64,000 nt of DNA, taken from positions 18,535-82,534 of the forward strand of contig JAGGXR010000115.1 of the NCBI GenBank assembly GCA_021162935.1. Direction: 5' to 3'. Both the position numbers and the translations under genes were made by a program. The first letter of the stretch is position 1, and each line of letters begins with the position of its first letter. Source of the stretch: Deltaproteobacteria bacterium. GTDB taxonomy: Bacteria; Myxococcota_A; Polyangia; HGW-17; SLPX01. Positions 36,395 to 45,182 of the stretch are shown one piece after another. A model generated the notes under the pieces. The model saw only the letters and a list, made by a program, of their open reading frames with translations, was not told the DNA's origin and did no database searches.

Positions 36395-37852
36395 CTAGAG
36401 ATCCACCCCGTACTCTTTCATTTTATATAGGAGTGCACGGTGGCTGATCTCCAACAGCTTCGCCGCCTGAGTTCGGTTTCCCTTGGTCTGTTCCAGGGCC
36501 TGACGGATGAGCCGCGCCTCGATCACTCGAGTCGCCTTCTTGATGGAAAGCCCAGCCGAGGCCAAATCGTACTCCACGGCCGACGGTTTTTCTGTCTGAA
36601 GCTTTTCCGGAAAATCCGCTGGAGTGATCACATCCCCCTCCGCCATCACGACGGCATGGTGGATCGTGTTCTCGAGTTCCCGAACATTGCCTGGCCAGGC
36701 ATACTCGACGAGCGCCTTGATGGCAGCCGCCCCCACCGTCGGCATGGTCCGCCCCATCTGTTTTCCAATCTTTTCGCGAAAGTGTTCCACCAACAGAGGA
36801 ATGTCCTCTCGGTGCTTTCGCAAAGGCGGCATCTCGATGGGCAGCACGGCAAGCCGATAGTACAAATCATCCCGAAACGTCCCTTGTCGCACCATCGCCG
36901 GCAGGTCCCGCGCCGTGGCGGCGATGATCCGCGCGTCCACCTTGATGGTCTTCGTGTCCCCAAGCCTACGGACCATCCCCTCCTGGAGCACGCGCAAAAG
37001 CTTGACCTGAAGGCCCAATGGCAACTCGCCGATCTCATCCAAAAACAGCGTGCCTCCGTCCGCCTCCACGAATAGGCCGTTCTTGTCCCGCACGGCATGC
37101 GTGAACGCCCCCTTTCGATGTCCGAACAACTCCGACTCCAACAAATGTTCTGGAATAGCGCCGCAGTTGATCGCCACGAAAGCCCCGTTCCGTTCGGCAC
37201 TCAAAGAGTGGATCGAACGAGCAGCCAACTCCTTACCAGTCCCGGATTCCCCCGTAATGAGCGCCGTCGTCTTGTATTCGGCCACCTTGCGGATCGTCTT
37301 GAACACGGCCTGCATCACAGGTGACTCCCCCACGAGTTCGCCCACGCCGACATCGCGGCCCAACCAGTCGCGGAGCCGCCGATTTTCCCGGCGGAGCAGC
37401 TCCCGTTCCTCGGCCTTACGCAGGACGAACACAACCTCGTCCTTCTTGAACGGCTTCGAAATATAATCGTAGGCGCCGGCCTTGATGGCAGCAAGAGCCT
37501 GATCCACCGACCCGTAGGCCGACATCATGATCACCGTGGTGTCCGGATGCTCGCCCAGAATGCGGCCCAGCAAATCCAACCCATCCATCCCGGGCATGCG
37601 AACGTCACAAAGCACAACATCGAACCTGTGGGCATTCAACTCGGCGAGCGCACCGTCGGCTCCATCCACCGCGGTGACCGAGTAGCCTTCGCGTCCCAGC
37701 AAATGCGCCAGCATGTACCGCACGCTCTCGTCGTCGTCCACGACGAGCAAATTCGCCAACAAAGGCACGATCGTCCCGGATCGACCGACTTCTCGATCTC
37801 CTTCGTCTTTTGCGCCGCCCTCTTGCTTCCCGTCCACCATCGTAGTCACCAC
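36395..37852 (-). CDS. Sigma-54-dependent response regulator, NtrC/PilR family
   Basis: The 485-residue protein has a receiver domain (about 34-150) with the phospho-acceptor in VVLCDVRMPGMDG and the conserved Lys in ISKPFK. An AAA+ domain (about 175-410) follows, with Walker A GESGTGKE. The sigma-54 contact loop reads GAFTHA rather than the common GAFTGA. A Fis-type HTH closes the protein (RTQAAKLLEISHRALLYKMK). The start codon is GTG at 37852; an ATG at 37840 is an alternative. Proximity to the pil operon suggests PilR-like pilus control, but no sensor kinase lies next to it and it is separated from pil by the AT-rich gap. Confidence 0.9.
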   Translation of the reverse strand: MVTTMVDGKQEGGAKDEGDREVGRSGTIVPLLANLLVVDDDESVRYMLAHLLGREGYSVTAVDGADGALAELNAHRFDVVLCDVRMPGMDGLDLLGRILGEHPDTTVIMMSAYGSVDQALAAIKAGAYDYISKPFKKDEVVFVLRKAEERELLRRENRRLRDWLGRDVGVGELVGESPVMQAVFKTIRKVAEYKTTALITGESGTGKELAARSIHSLSAERNGAFVAINCGAIPEHLLESELFGHRKGAFTHAVRDKNGLFVEADGGTLFLDEIGELPLGLQVKLLRVLQEGMVRRLGDTKTIKVDARIIAATARDLPAMVRQGTFRDDLYYRLAVLPIEMPPLRKHREDIPLLVEHFREKIGKQMGRTMPTVGAAAIKALVEYAWPGNVRELENTIHHAVVMAEGDVITPADFPEKLQTEKPSAVEYDLASAGLSIKKATRVIEARLIRQALEQTKGNRTQAAKLLEISHRALLYKMKEYGVDL

Positions 37853-37873
37853 ACTCCGATTCCACAGAGGCGC

Positions 37874-38032
37874 CTAGAAACACTGCGTCTGCCCGCCACC
37901 GGGCAAAGCCGCGCCAGCACCGCACACATCCGCCTCATTGTTGTAGCCGCAAATCCAGGGCCCGTCCAGTTTCGCAGGCTGCATGTTGGTCAACCTCAAA
38001 GTGCACAGCGGTTGCCATGGCGTCATCCCCAT
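37874..38032 (-). CDS. Possible small Cys-containing protein (52 aa)
   Basis: A short frame from ATG 38032 to TAG at 37874 encodes a product containing LDGPWICGYNNEADVCG and ending GGGQTQCF, with four Cys. Most codons end in G or C. There is no strong ribosome-binding site and no family was recognised. It could be a small exported-like peptide, the remnant of a larger gene, or chance. The remaining intergenic sequence up to 38338 shows nothing else I can support. Confidence 0.2.
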   Translation of the reverse strand: MGMTPWQPLCTLRLTNMQPAKLDGPWICGYNNEADVCGAGAALPGGGQTQCF

Positions 38033-38351
38033 TACCTGCTGCGGAGAGAGCTTCGCTGGCCTCGTGCTTCGGACTCAAACTGTGGATGCCCCGAGCAGCC
38101 GACTTGGCCTACTCCCATTGAATGGCTGCGCATCGCCTTCCTGGCGCTCGGCCTGACGCGAATGGGCCGCAAGAAGGCCTGACGCATCTGTTCGTCTCAT
38201 CGCTTCACCAAGACATGGATCCGTCGATCCATGACGCAGCCGACCGGCGTCATCCGCCTTGGTCGGGCATCCTTGCCGACCAGGGGCTGGCCGTGATACA
38301 AGCAAAGCTCTGCCATCGTAACGCAGCGATGGTCGCAAAGGAGGTACCTGT

Positions 38352-39704
38352 ATGGACGTGGTCATTCCCGAGCAATTCCGAGACAAGCAGTATCGAACCA
38401 GGCGAGCAGAAAACTGGCTCATCATCGGTTTTCTGTACGCCCTGTTCTACATGTCCCGATACAATTTCTCGTCCATTGCGCCCAGCCTCCTCGCGCACTT
38501 CCACTGGGTCAAGAAAGACCTGGGCATCTTTGAAATGATCATGCCGTTGGTCTACGGTCTGTCGGTCGTGTTCAACGGCCCCATTGCAGACCGCGTCGGA
38601 GGGAAAAAAGCCTTCCTCTTCGGTGCCACGGGCGCCGTGCTCATGAACTTCCTGTTCGGTCTTTCGGCCTTCTATGGTCCATCCATGTCCAAAGAGACGC
38701 TCAAGTGGACATTGGCTGCCATCTGGGGTGCAAACGGATACTTCCAATCGTTCGGTGCCCTCTCCATCGTCAAGATCAACGCCCAATGGTTCCACATCCG
38801 AGAGCGAGGCACTTTCGCAGCCATCTTCGGCATCTTGATCAGATTCGGCCTGATCTTGGCCTTTTCCGGCGTGCCCATCATCATTCGCTACATCCCCTGG
38901 TACTGGGGATTTTGGGTGCCAGCGATTCTGGTTGCCGCCATCGCTCTGGCAACATTCGTCTTTGTCAAGGACACTCCCCTGCAAGCTGGCTATTCCGGAC
39001 TGGACACGGGCGAGGCCGATGGGGCTGATGAAAGCAGGATCGCCGTGACCGATGTCCTACGCAAAGTGTTCGCCAGCCCAACCATGTGGGCCATCGCACT
39101 TGGATCCATGATGATCGGTTTCGTCCGCAGAAGCGTCGTGGACGCCTGGTGGCCAATCTATCTCGAAGAGGTCCATCACGTCACGAGTGGAACCGCTTGG
39201 ACCAGGCAAATCACGGCATGGGGCATCGCCCTGGCCGGCATCGCAGGAGGCTTCGCCTTTGGAATCTCCTCGGATCGAGTGTTCAAGGGACGCCGGGCCC
39301 CGGTGATCGTCATCGGTTTCCTTGGCATGGCACTGACGCTCGGCATGTTCTGGCTCGGAGACGCAGTGTCCATGAGCACCTGGTTTGCCGTCACCTGCTT
39401 GGTTACCCTATCGTTCTTCGTCAACGGCGCCCACGGCATGATCGGCGGAGCCGCTTCCATGGACTTTGGCGGACGGAAAGCAGCCGCCACCGCAGCCGGC
39501 CTCTTCGACGGCATGCAGTATCTCGCCGGCGCCTTCGTGGGCCTGGCGGTCGGCTACATCACCCAGGGCGACAACGGCTGGCAGCATTGGAAACTATGGC
39601 CCATTCCGTTCGCCCTGTTCGGCGCCTTCGTCATGGCATTCTTGTGGAACGCCATGCCGAAGGGCTCGCGATCCGCAATGCCCAAAGGCTCGCAATCCCA
39701 CTGA
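38352..39704 (+). CDS. Organophosphate:phosphate antiporter family MFS transporter
   Basis: The 450-residue protein has about twelve membrane segments. The N-terminal region (GFLYALFYMSRYNFSSIAPS, then GLSVVFNGPIADRVGGKKAF) matches the OPA group (GlpT/UhpT/UhpC), which swaps phosphate for glycerol-3-phosphate or hexose phosphates. It may be a transporter or a UhpC-like sensor; the substrate cannot be read from sequence alone. AAGGAGG lies 6-7 nt before the ATG. The tail contains a short duplication (AMPKGSRS then AMPKGSQS). Confidence 0.85.
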   Translation: MDVVIPEQFRDKQYRTRRAENWLIIGFLYALFYMSRYNFSSIAPSLLAHFHWVKKDLGIFEMIMPLVYGLSVVFNGPIADRVGGKKAFLFGATGAVLMNFLFGLSAFYGPSMSKETLKWTLAAIWGANGYFQSFGALSIVKINAQWFHIRERGTFAAIFGILIRFGLILAFSGVPIIIRYIPWYWGFWVPAILVAAIALATFVFVKDTPLQAGYSGLDTGEADGADESRIAVTDVLRKVFASPTMWAIALGSMMIGFVRRSVVDAWWPIYLEEVHHVTSGTAWTRQITAWGIALAGIAGGFAFGISSDRVFKGRRAPVIVIGFLGMALTLGMFWLGDAVSMSTWFAVTCLVTLSFFVNGAHGMIGGAASMDFGGRKAAATAAGLFDGMQYLAGAFVGLAVGYITQGDNGWQHWKLWPIPFALFGAFVMAFLWNAMPKGSRSAMPKGSQSH

Positions 39705-39820
39705 CGAATATATCTGAAACAGGGTTTGCGATTCTGGAACGAGTCCGCGCATGCCCTTGGACGCCACGCCAACAGCAACCAGCGCCGCGCCGAAAGGACG
39801 ACCCGAGCCCGGCCCTTTGG

Positions 39821-40861
39821 TCAGTCCTCGTGCGACTTTTCAGGCTTCTTCTCGTCGCTCGACGTTCTTGGTGTCTCGACCGCGGTATTTTCTTCTGCTG
39901 CCTTCGCCGTCTCGGCGGCATCCTCGCTGTCAAGGACCAGATCACGGGCCTGGTTCGGATCCCATGACCTCCTGCCCTTGGATTCGAGCCGCATGACGAC
40001 CCGACCGTTTTCGAACACGCTCACCACCCCAGAGCCCTGCGATACCACGACTGCAATGGCATCACAGTCCCTCGTGATACCGGCGGCGGCCGTATGTCTC
40101 GCCCCAAGGCCTAGGGGAACCTTCAGGTCACTGGTCTCCGCCGGGTCAAAGTTCAAATAGCGACCCGCGGCCAGAACGACCCCGTCCTCACGGATCACGA
40201 ACGCTCCGTCGAGGACGGCAAAGTTTTCGATGGCGCCGCGAACCCTCGGATTGTGCAGGTTCTTCTCGGCCTCAGAGTATCCCTGGAATGGATTGAGGGT
40301 CAGTTGCCGCGACTTCTCCATGACGTTCGTGACATCTCCCACCACCAAAATCGTACCGATGGGGTGCCCCTCCCAGCCTGCCTCTGCGATGGAAAGGGCC
40401 AATTCCAACACGGCCTCCATGACCTGTGACGGAATGTCCACAGCCTTTTCGAGCATCAAAGAGCTCAACTGGTCCTTGGAGTCTCCAACGGTCACCACGG
40501 TGAGAGCATCCGGATAGGCGGCCGCCGTCTTGGAAATGAGCGCGACCACCACCTCGCCCATCTTGAACCAGCCGCCAGACATACCCGCGGCCATGGCGAT
40601 CTTGATCTTCTCATCAGGGGACAAATCATACGCAGGCAACAGCAGGGCCTTGGCCCCGATGGCATCATAGACGACGCGTTGGGATTCACTGGTCACCGCA
40701 TGGATGAGCTTCTTGCGCACCGGCGACCGAGACTTGATCATGTCATCGGTTGGGGGCAGATCGCTGATGAACAGCAGGTGATCCACTTCCTTCTTGCCGG
40801 CCAGCGAAACGCCGGCCCGAATGAGCTCCAACCCGAAATCCAGCTTCTTCTTGTCGGTCAT
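39821..40861 (-). CDS. Diadenylate cyclase (DisA_N domain), DacZ-like architecture
   Basis: The 346-residue protein probably condenses two ATP into c-di-AMP. The C-terminal DAC domain (about residues 175-310) has the DGA motif (VLDGAFVIREDGVVLAAGRY) and the nucleotide-binding motif GARHTAAAGITRDCDAIAVV, with RHT where RHR is usual. The N-terminal half (about 10-165) resembles a pyruvate-kinase C-terminal domain, the layout described for archaeal DacZ rather than DisA, CdaA or CdaS. It ends in an acidic tail. The ATG at 40861 has GGAG 6 nt upstream; in-frame starts up to 41113 would add an unlikely N-terminus. No c-di-AMP phosphodiesterase is adjacent. Confidence 0.85.
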   Translation of the reverse strand: MTDKKKLDFGLELIRAGVSLAGKKEVDHLLFISDLPPTDDMIKSRSPVRKKLIHAVTSESQRVVYDAIGAKALLLPAYDLSPDEKIKIAMAAGMSGGWFKMGEVVVALISKTAAAYPDALTVVTVGDSKDQLSSLMLEKAVDIPSQVMEAVLELALSIAEAGWEGHPIGTILVVGDVTNVMEKSRQLTLNPFQGYSEAEKNLHNPRVRGAIENFAVLDGAFVIREDGVVLAAGRYLNFDPAETSDLKVPLGLGARHTAAAGITRDCDAIAVVVSQGSGVVSVFENGRVVMRLESKGRRSWDPNQARDLVLDSEDAAETAKAAEENTAVETPRTSSDEKKPEKSHED

Positions 40862-41213
40862 GGTCTGCTCCAGTACCTCCGTGGGGCCTGTGATCTCCCA
40901 CAAGACGGCGGGTTCAGGCTCTCGTGAAGAATCAACCCGTTGGATGCCTTCCCGTGAGCCAACCTGCGTCGCGGCCGGATCCCCCGTCGCCCACAGATTC
41001 CGGCCCGTTACCTCAGTATGGTATCCAGAGAACACATTTACGTCCATAATCTTTGCCAGTCCTTTTCTGTTCCGGATCTTTCCCGCTCGTAAGGACATCC
41101 CGTTCCAGACCATTCTCTTTTATTACCGAGTGCTCGAACAATTCCTCTCGGCAGCCGCCCACCTATGAAATGCGGCAGCAAAGCGCTTGTACCGATGGAC
41201 ACCGCGCGCGGTG
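40862..41213. other. Intergenic leader upstream of the diadenylate cyclase
   Basis: About 350 nt between two minus-strand genes. The cyclase frame stays open through part of it, but codon content and the lack of a Shine-Dalgarno sequence argue against coding. It may hold the cyclase promoter. No riboswitch or terminator could be supported. Confidence 0.4.
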
Positions 41214-43133
41214 CTACGGCACGGTTGAAAATCCAATGGCCTGACATGTGTGTCCCTCGTATTGCATGACACCGTTGACAGGAGAAACCATGATCATATC
41301 GCCCGTGGTGATGGGTGGCGGCGCCGCATTGTTCAACGGCATCAACTGCATCGCATCGACGGGCACGGTCCCATAGACCACAGGAGAATCGAATCCGATC
41401 TGATCGTCTCGCGCCACCAATACCCACTTGACCTGGGACCCCATCGAGGGCTGCACGCTCAGGGTGGCGATCGAAACCGACGGGGTCCAAAAAAGACTGT
41501 TCGTCCCCGCCTCGTAGGTCACGGTGGGCAGCGACACCATGCAGTCCGTCAGGTCGATGGTCAATGTGATGGGTTCAGTCGGGCAGGTCAACAGCGCCCT
41601 CTTGGCTCCGTATTCATACGTTGCCACGCCATCGTCCGACTGCGTCTGAAGCCAGGCTTCAACGTCGAGTAGACCCAGCATGGCAGCCGTCAAGGTGAAC
41701 GTGCCCGTTGCATCGGTCATGGCATAATCCTGGCAGCCATCTTGCCCACAGAGGGCGTCCCGCTCCTCATCCGTCATGCCTTCATCCTCACCGTCGACTA
41801 ACACACCAGACAGCTCCTGACGGCCGTCCGCCCATCGCACCGTGCCGGTGACCGTGCAGAGCTTCGGCTGGATCTCGTGTTCCCCATCCAAAGCAATCAT
41901 CCCAAGGTCTGCACATCCATCCGAGCCACAGGTCCCCTGGCTGGAAGAAATGTCTTCGGGCCCGAACTGATACCGTTTGCCAGCAAAACTCCCCTGGACG
42001 AGCATGGTCAATGTTTCCCCTGGAACGCCGTTGCCGTTCAGATCCTCACCCTGGGCCTCCGATCGTCTCATGGAAACACAAAATCTGCCGCTCTCGTCCG
42101 TCACGATGGGCTGGGACACACCCGCAAAATTGACACCCTGCACGGTCACCACCGCTCCTGCAACCGGGGTTCCCAGGTCATCCACCACGACGCCAGTGAG
42201 GCATCCGTTCTCCTGGATGGGCCAGTCCACGTTCCAATAGGAAAAGTGCGACACCTCGGAAACGGAGAAGAGCTCCCCCATGTACGACCCGTCATGAATC
42301 AAGGCAAGATCGCTCTCTGCCACCTGATTGCCGTCACCGTCTTCGATGTGACCCGTGCCTTCTCGTACCCAGATGCCTCGAACCTCATCGAACGAATACA
42401 TGGGCACCGTGATCGCCCCATCGCCTGAGTCGATGTCACGCATCTCGGGCCAGGTATCGACAGGCACCTTCATACGAATCGTGGCCGTCTGTCCGTTCGG
42501 CAGCTTCGTGATAGGATCGTCGTTTTCGTCTCTCAAATCGAAGGCGGCGAAAACCCCGGACACGAGCACGTTGCCCTGATCATCAGCAAAGGGGCCGGGG
42601 AACCGCGCCGCATCAGCAACCGGATTGAAGACCTTGGCATAGCCGCCTGAGACCTCGACGCCGGAAATGGACAGCTTGCCCCCATCAGCCACGCAGGAAT
42701 CACCCGAGCATTGCAGCTCCGTCATCTCCGCCAGGGTCGCATCCGCCACGATGGCGCCTCGTCCCGACAATTGAAACGTGCGGATCTGCGGCGCGTAGCC
42801 CTCGTAAGAAAACCGAATCACCAGCAGCGCTCCCACCTTGACCTTGGCGTCCAGTTCATAGGTCCCATCCGAAGAAGTCACCGCCTCCATGCGCTCCGCG
42901 TCGTCGATCCGGCCGTTGCCGTTCAGGTCGCAAAAAGCCTGCACGTCCACGTCTTCGCCTAAATCGGCTGATGAACCGATGCCCGCTCCAGACAAGAGCA
43001 TGACCCGACCGGTCACATGCATGGTGTCCGCAGAACCATGTTCTCCCCCAGAATCGTCGCCACAGCCGAACCCACTGACGACGAGCGACAACCAAGCAAG
43101 AAAACACGCTGAAATCCTCGAGTTGCGTTGCAT
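41214..43133 (-). CDS. Lipoprotein with carboxypeptidase-regulatory-like (beta-sandwich) domains
   Basis: The start is ATG 43133 with AAGGAGG 8 nt before it. The 639-residue protein begins MQRNSRISACFLAWLSLVVS and has Cys in the lipobox-like GFGC. The mature chain contains calcium-type motifs (DLNGNGRIDDAE), at least three carboxypeptidase-regulatory-like folds (CLTGVVVDDLGTPVAGAVVT, CTVTGTVRWADGRQELSGVL), and a region with GRFCVSMRRSEAQGEDLNGN. Such domains act as surface-protein spacers or binding modules. No catalytic site is visible, and the function is unknown. Confidence 0.8.
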   Translation of the reverse strand: MQRNSRISACFLAWLSLVVSGFGCGDDSGGEHGSADTMHVTGRVMLLSGAGIGSSADLGEDVDVQAFCDLNGNGRIDDAERMEAVTSSDGTYELDAKVKVGALLVIRFSYEGYAPQIRTFQLSGRGAIVADATLAEMTELQCSGDSCVADGGKLSISGVEVSGGYAKVFNPVADAARFPGPFADDQGNVLVSGVFAAFDLRDENDDPITKLPNGQTATIRMKVPVDTWPEMRDIDSGDGAITVPMYSFDEVRGIWVREGTGHIEDGDGNQVAESDLALIHDGSYMGELFSVSEVSHFSYWNVDWPIQENGCLTGVVVDDLGTPVAGAVVTVQGVNFAGVSQPIVTDESGRFCVSMRRSEAQGEDLNGNGVPGETLTMLVQGSFAGKRYQFGPEDISSSQGTCGSDGCADLGMIALDGEHEIQPKLCTVTGTVRWADGRQELSGVLVDGEDEGMTDEERDALCGQDGCQDYAMTDATGTFTLTAAMLGLLDVEAWLQTQSDDGVATYEYGAKRALLTCPTEPITLTIDLTDCMVSLPTVTYEAGTNSLFWTPSVSIATLSVQPSMGSQVKWVLVARDDQIGFDSPVVYGTVPVDAMQLMPLNNAAPPPITTGDMIMVSPVNGVMQYEGHTCQAIGFSTVP

Positions 43134-43186
43134 GACCGCCACCTCCTTTGATCCCTAAACGGCCATGACCGCCGAGGATCCGCAAC

Positions 43187-43198
43187 AACGTATACGTT
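43187..43198. promoter_or_regulatory. 12-bp perfect palindrome AACGTATACGTT
   Basis: It lies 54 nt upstream of the lipoprotein ATG at 43133. The half-site AACGT recurs in the tandem 12-mers at 43260-43283. It is a candidate operator; no regulator is assigned. Confidence 0.35.
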
Positions 43199-43259
43199 CT
43201 CGTCGCCGAACGTGACCAGGCAAGGAAAGGTCCATCAATACTGGATGCCAATCGTTCAT

Positions 43260-43283
43260 CCCAACGTTCGTCCCAACGTTCGT
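43260..43283. repeat. Two tandem copies of CCCAACGTTCGT
   Basis: Perfect 12-bp tandem repeat preceded by a third, diverged copy (ATCGTTCAT...). Each copy contains the AACGTT palindrome. Confidence 0.6.
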
Positions 43284-43502
43284 CCCGAAAATCCGACCCG
43301 CCCAAAACCTGAACTGTTTGATATTACTCGTGCAGTATCGAAATTCTTCCCGGCACGGTCGCATCCCTTCGACCTCGATCCGTGGCAGCAAACCGACATT
43401 CCACCCTGCAGGCAATCCACCGAACAGAAACGGCACAGCGCGTTCGCATGCCGAGCATCGTCAAAAAGGGAAACACATCGGGTTTTGGAATGCCCACCGC
43501 GA

Positions 43503-43551
43503 TGACAAAGATGAAGCTCAAGCGAGGTGACAAAGATGAAGGTCAAGCGAG
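43503..43551. repeat. 25-bp tandem duplication
   Basis: TGACAAAGATGAAGCTCAAG plus GCGAGG-type flank at 43503-43527 is repeated at 43528-43551 with a single C/G difference. It lies downstream of the HAAS gene stop, in otherwise featureless intergenic sequence (43143-43595). Confidence 0.65.
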
Positions 43552-43595
43552 ATGATGGAGTGGCTTGGCGGGAAGAAGAGACGCGTTGGACGCCG

Positions 43596-44486
43596 CTACA
43601 CCTGCACGAGCATGTGCTTGGCGAGATTCCCATGGACTCGTCCGACGGCCTTGGACAGATGCAAGATCATCGGGATGAGCAGAAACCCCAACAGACACAG
43701 CAACGGCACCGCCCAGGCACCGAACAAGTAATGGGTCCCGTTGATAGTCAACAGCGGGAGGTGGAACCCGAAACGCGTGATCGGCGAAACAATGAACGCG
43801 AGCGCCAGGCTGAGCAGCGTGGTAAACAGAGTGAAGTACACAATCCCCAGGGGCAGCATCAAAAACATGTAGACCATGGACGTCCAAGTCTGCCGTTCTG
43901 CAAACAGCCGCTTGATCCGTTCGATCCACCCATCTTCCGAACGACTCATCGCGGGCCGACGGGGCATCCGCACCCCGAGCATCGCCTCGACGAAGCGCCC
44001 CTCCAAAAAGGAAACTCCCCGGACCGACGCCAGGAACAGAGCAAACAGGGGCAGGCCGATGACCAGCACCAACAGCCCCAAAGACAGGGACAGACCAATC
44101 GCGGCCCAGGTGAAATAAAAGATCCCAGTGAAGAGAGAAAAGAACATGAAGAACAGCGCTGCATAGGCGGCCGGATCCGCCAACACACCGAACAGACGAG
44201 CCAGCAGCCCACGCCCATGCGTCGGCCGTACCGTCGAAGTCCCTGGTGACAATCGCGCTTCGGCGCTGCGGTACTCCTGGGCAATTTCGGAGGCTGTACC
44301 GTACTTAGCAATGACCTCCGAAAGCGCCTCTTGCGGCGACTTCTCAGGCCGACTGCTGCGGAGTGCGCCGAACTCACTGCGCAGATACTCTTCGGCGTCG
44401 TACAGGGCGTCCTGGATGAGAGCCGGATCCGCACCGTACAGTTCCTTCTTCAATGCGTCCAAATAAGATTCTATTGTTTCAGTCAT
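43596..44486 (-). CDS. HAAS-domain membrane protein (PadR partner)
   Basis: The 296-residue protein has an N-terminal helical HAAS-like domain (about 1-70: ETIESYLDALKKELYGADPA, then EEYLRSEFG) followed by four to six membrane segments (for example LFFMFFSLFTGIFYFTWAAI). HAAS-type integral membrane proteins are typically encoded next to PadR regulators and may sense the envelope. It overlaps the PadR gene by 8 nt, so the two are translationally linked. Confidence 0.8.
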   Translation of the reverse strand: MTETIESYLDALKKELYGADPALIQDALYDAEEYLRSEFGALRSSRPEKSPQEALSEVIAKYGTASEIAQEYRSAEARLSPGTSTVRPTHGRGLLARLFGVLADPAAYAALFFMFFSLFTGIFYFTWAAIGLSLSLGLLVLVIGLPLFALFLASVRGVSFLEGRFVEAMLGVRMPRRPAMSRSEDGWIERIKRLFAERQTWTSMVYMFLMLPLGIVYFTLFTTLLSLALAFIVSPITRFGFHLPLLTINGTHYLFGAWAVPLLCLLGFLLIPMILHLSKAVGRVHGNLAKHMLVQV

Positions 44487-44847
44487 TGTTGCCTCCTCCG
44501 AGCACGGACGTGACGATCCTGCTCGTGTTCATCCAAATCTGTGTCCATTCGGCAAGCGTCGCCCGTCCCCTATCCGTGATCTCGTAGTACCGACGCGGCG
44601 GTCCTGACACGGACGGCTCCACGCGACTGCTCGCAAGCCCTGCCGACTCCAGGGACCGCAGCACCGGATAGAGGGCCCCTTGCTTCATCATGGAAACATC
44701 CTGATCACTCGACTCGATGCTCTTAGCGATTTGGTATCCGTACATGGGTTCGGCGGCTCTATCCAGAATCGCCAGCAAAATGAGCGAAACGATCCCCGCG
44801 TTCAGTTCCTTGCGAAACTTCTTGGTTGTCTTGCGTTCCTCGTCCAT
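44479..44847 (-). CDS. PadR-family transcriptional regulator
   Basis: The start is ATG 44847 (MDEERKTTKKFRKELNAGIV) with AAGGA a few bases before it; an upstream in-frame start at 44964 would add a non-conserved Arg-rich stretch. The 122-residue protein has the PadR winged helix: LLAILDRAAEPMYGYQIAK, GALYPVLRSLESAGLASSRV and RRYYEITDRGRATLAEW. It likely represses its own operon with the HAAS membrane protein. The inducing signal is unknown. Confidence 0.92.
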   Translation of the reverse strand: MDEERKTTKKFRKELNAGIVSLILLAILDRAAEPMYGYQIAKSIESSDQDVSMMKQGALYPVLRSLESAGLASSRVEPSVSGPPRRYYEITDRGRATLAEWTQIWMNTSRIVTSVLGGGNND

Positions 44848-44984
44848 CGGATCCTTCCTTATTTGGCAGCCGGCACGCCGTTTCCACACCCAACCTGCTC
44901 GAACAACGGCTGGCATCCTTCCTCGCACTGCTCGCAGTGCTCGCTGATGAACCATACACAGCACTTCGTCTCATTGTTGCCATC

Positions 44985-45012
44985 ACCATAGGCATAACTT
45001 CACGCTAGTCAA
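44985..45012 (-). promoter_or_regulatory. Putative promoter of the padR-HAAS operon
   Basis: On the minus strand, TTGACT, a 16-nt spacer and TATGGT are placed about 130 nt before the padR ATG. The region 44848-45182 between the divergent genes otherwise shows nothing clear. Confidence 0.4.
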
Positions 45013-45182
45013 GAAAAAAGATTGGTCAACCAGCGCCTTGCTCTGCATAGTTGAAACTGAACACGTGAGCACAACCAAAACCGCTCGATTCGGAGGCTCC
45101 TCCATCGACATGCGGGTGGCTGCCAAGGCAGCCGCGGTGCCATTGCGGGCGAACATCTATAAATGAAGATAAGGAGCAGCCC

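Noticed and set aside
41047..41113. Upstream starts for the diadenylate cyclase
   Set aside because: The extra residues look non-coding and lack a Shine-Dalgarno sequence, whereas ATG 40861 has GGAG at good spacing.
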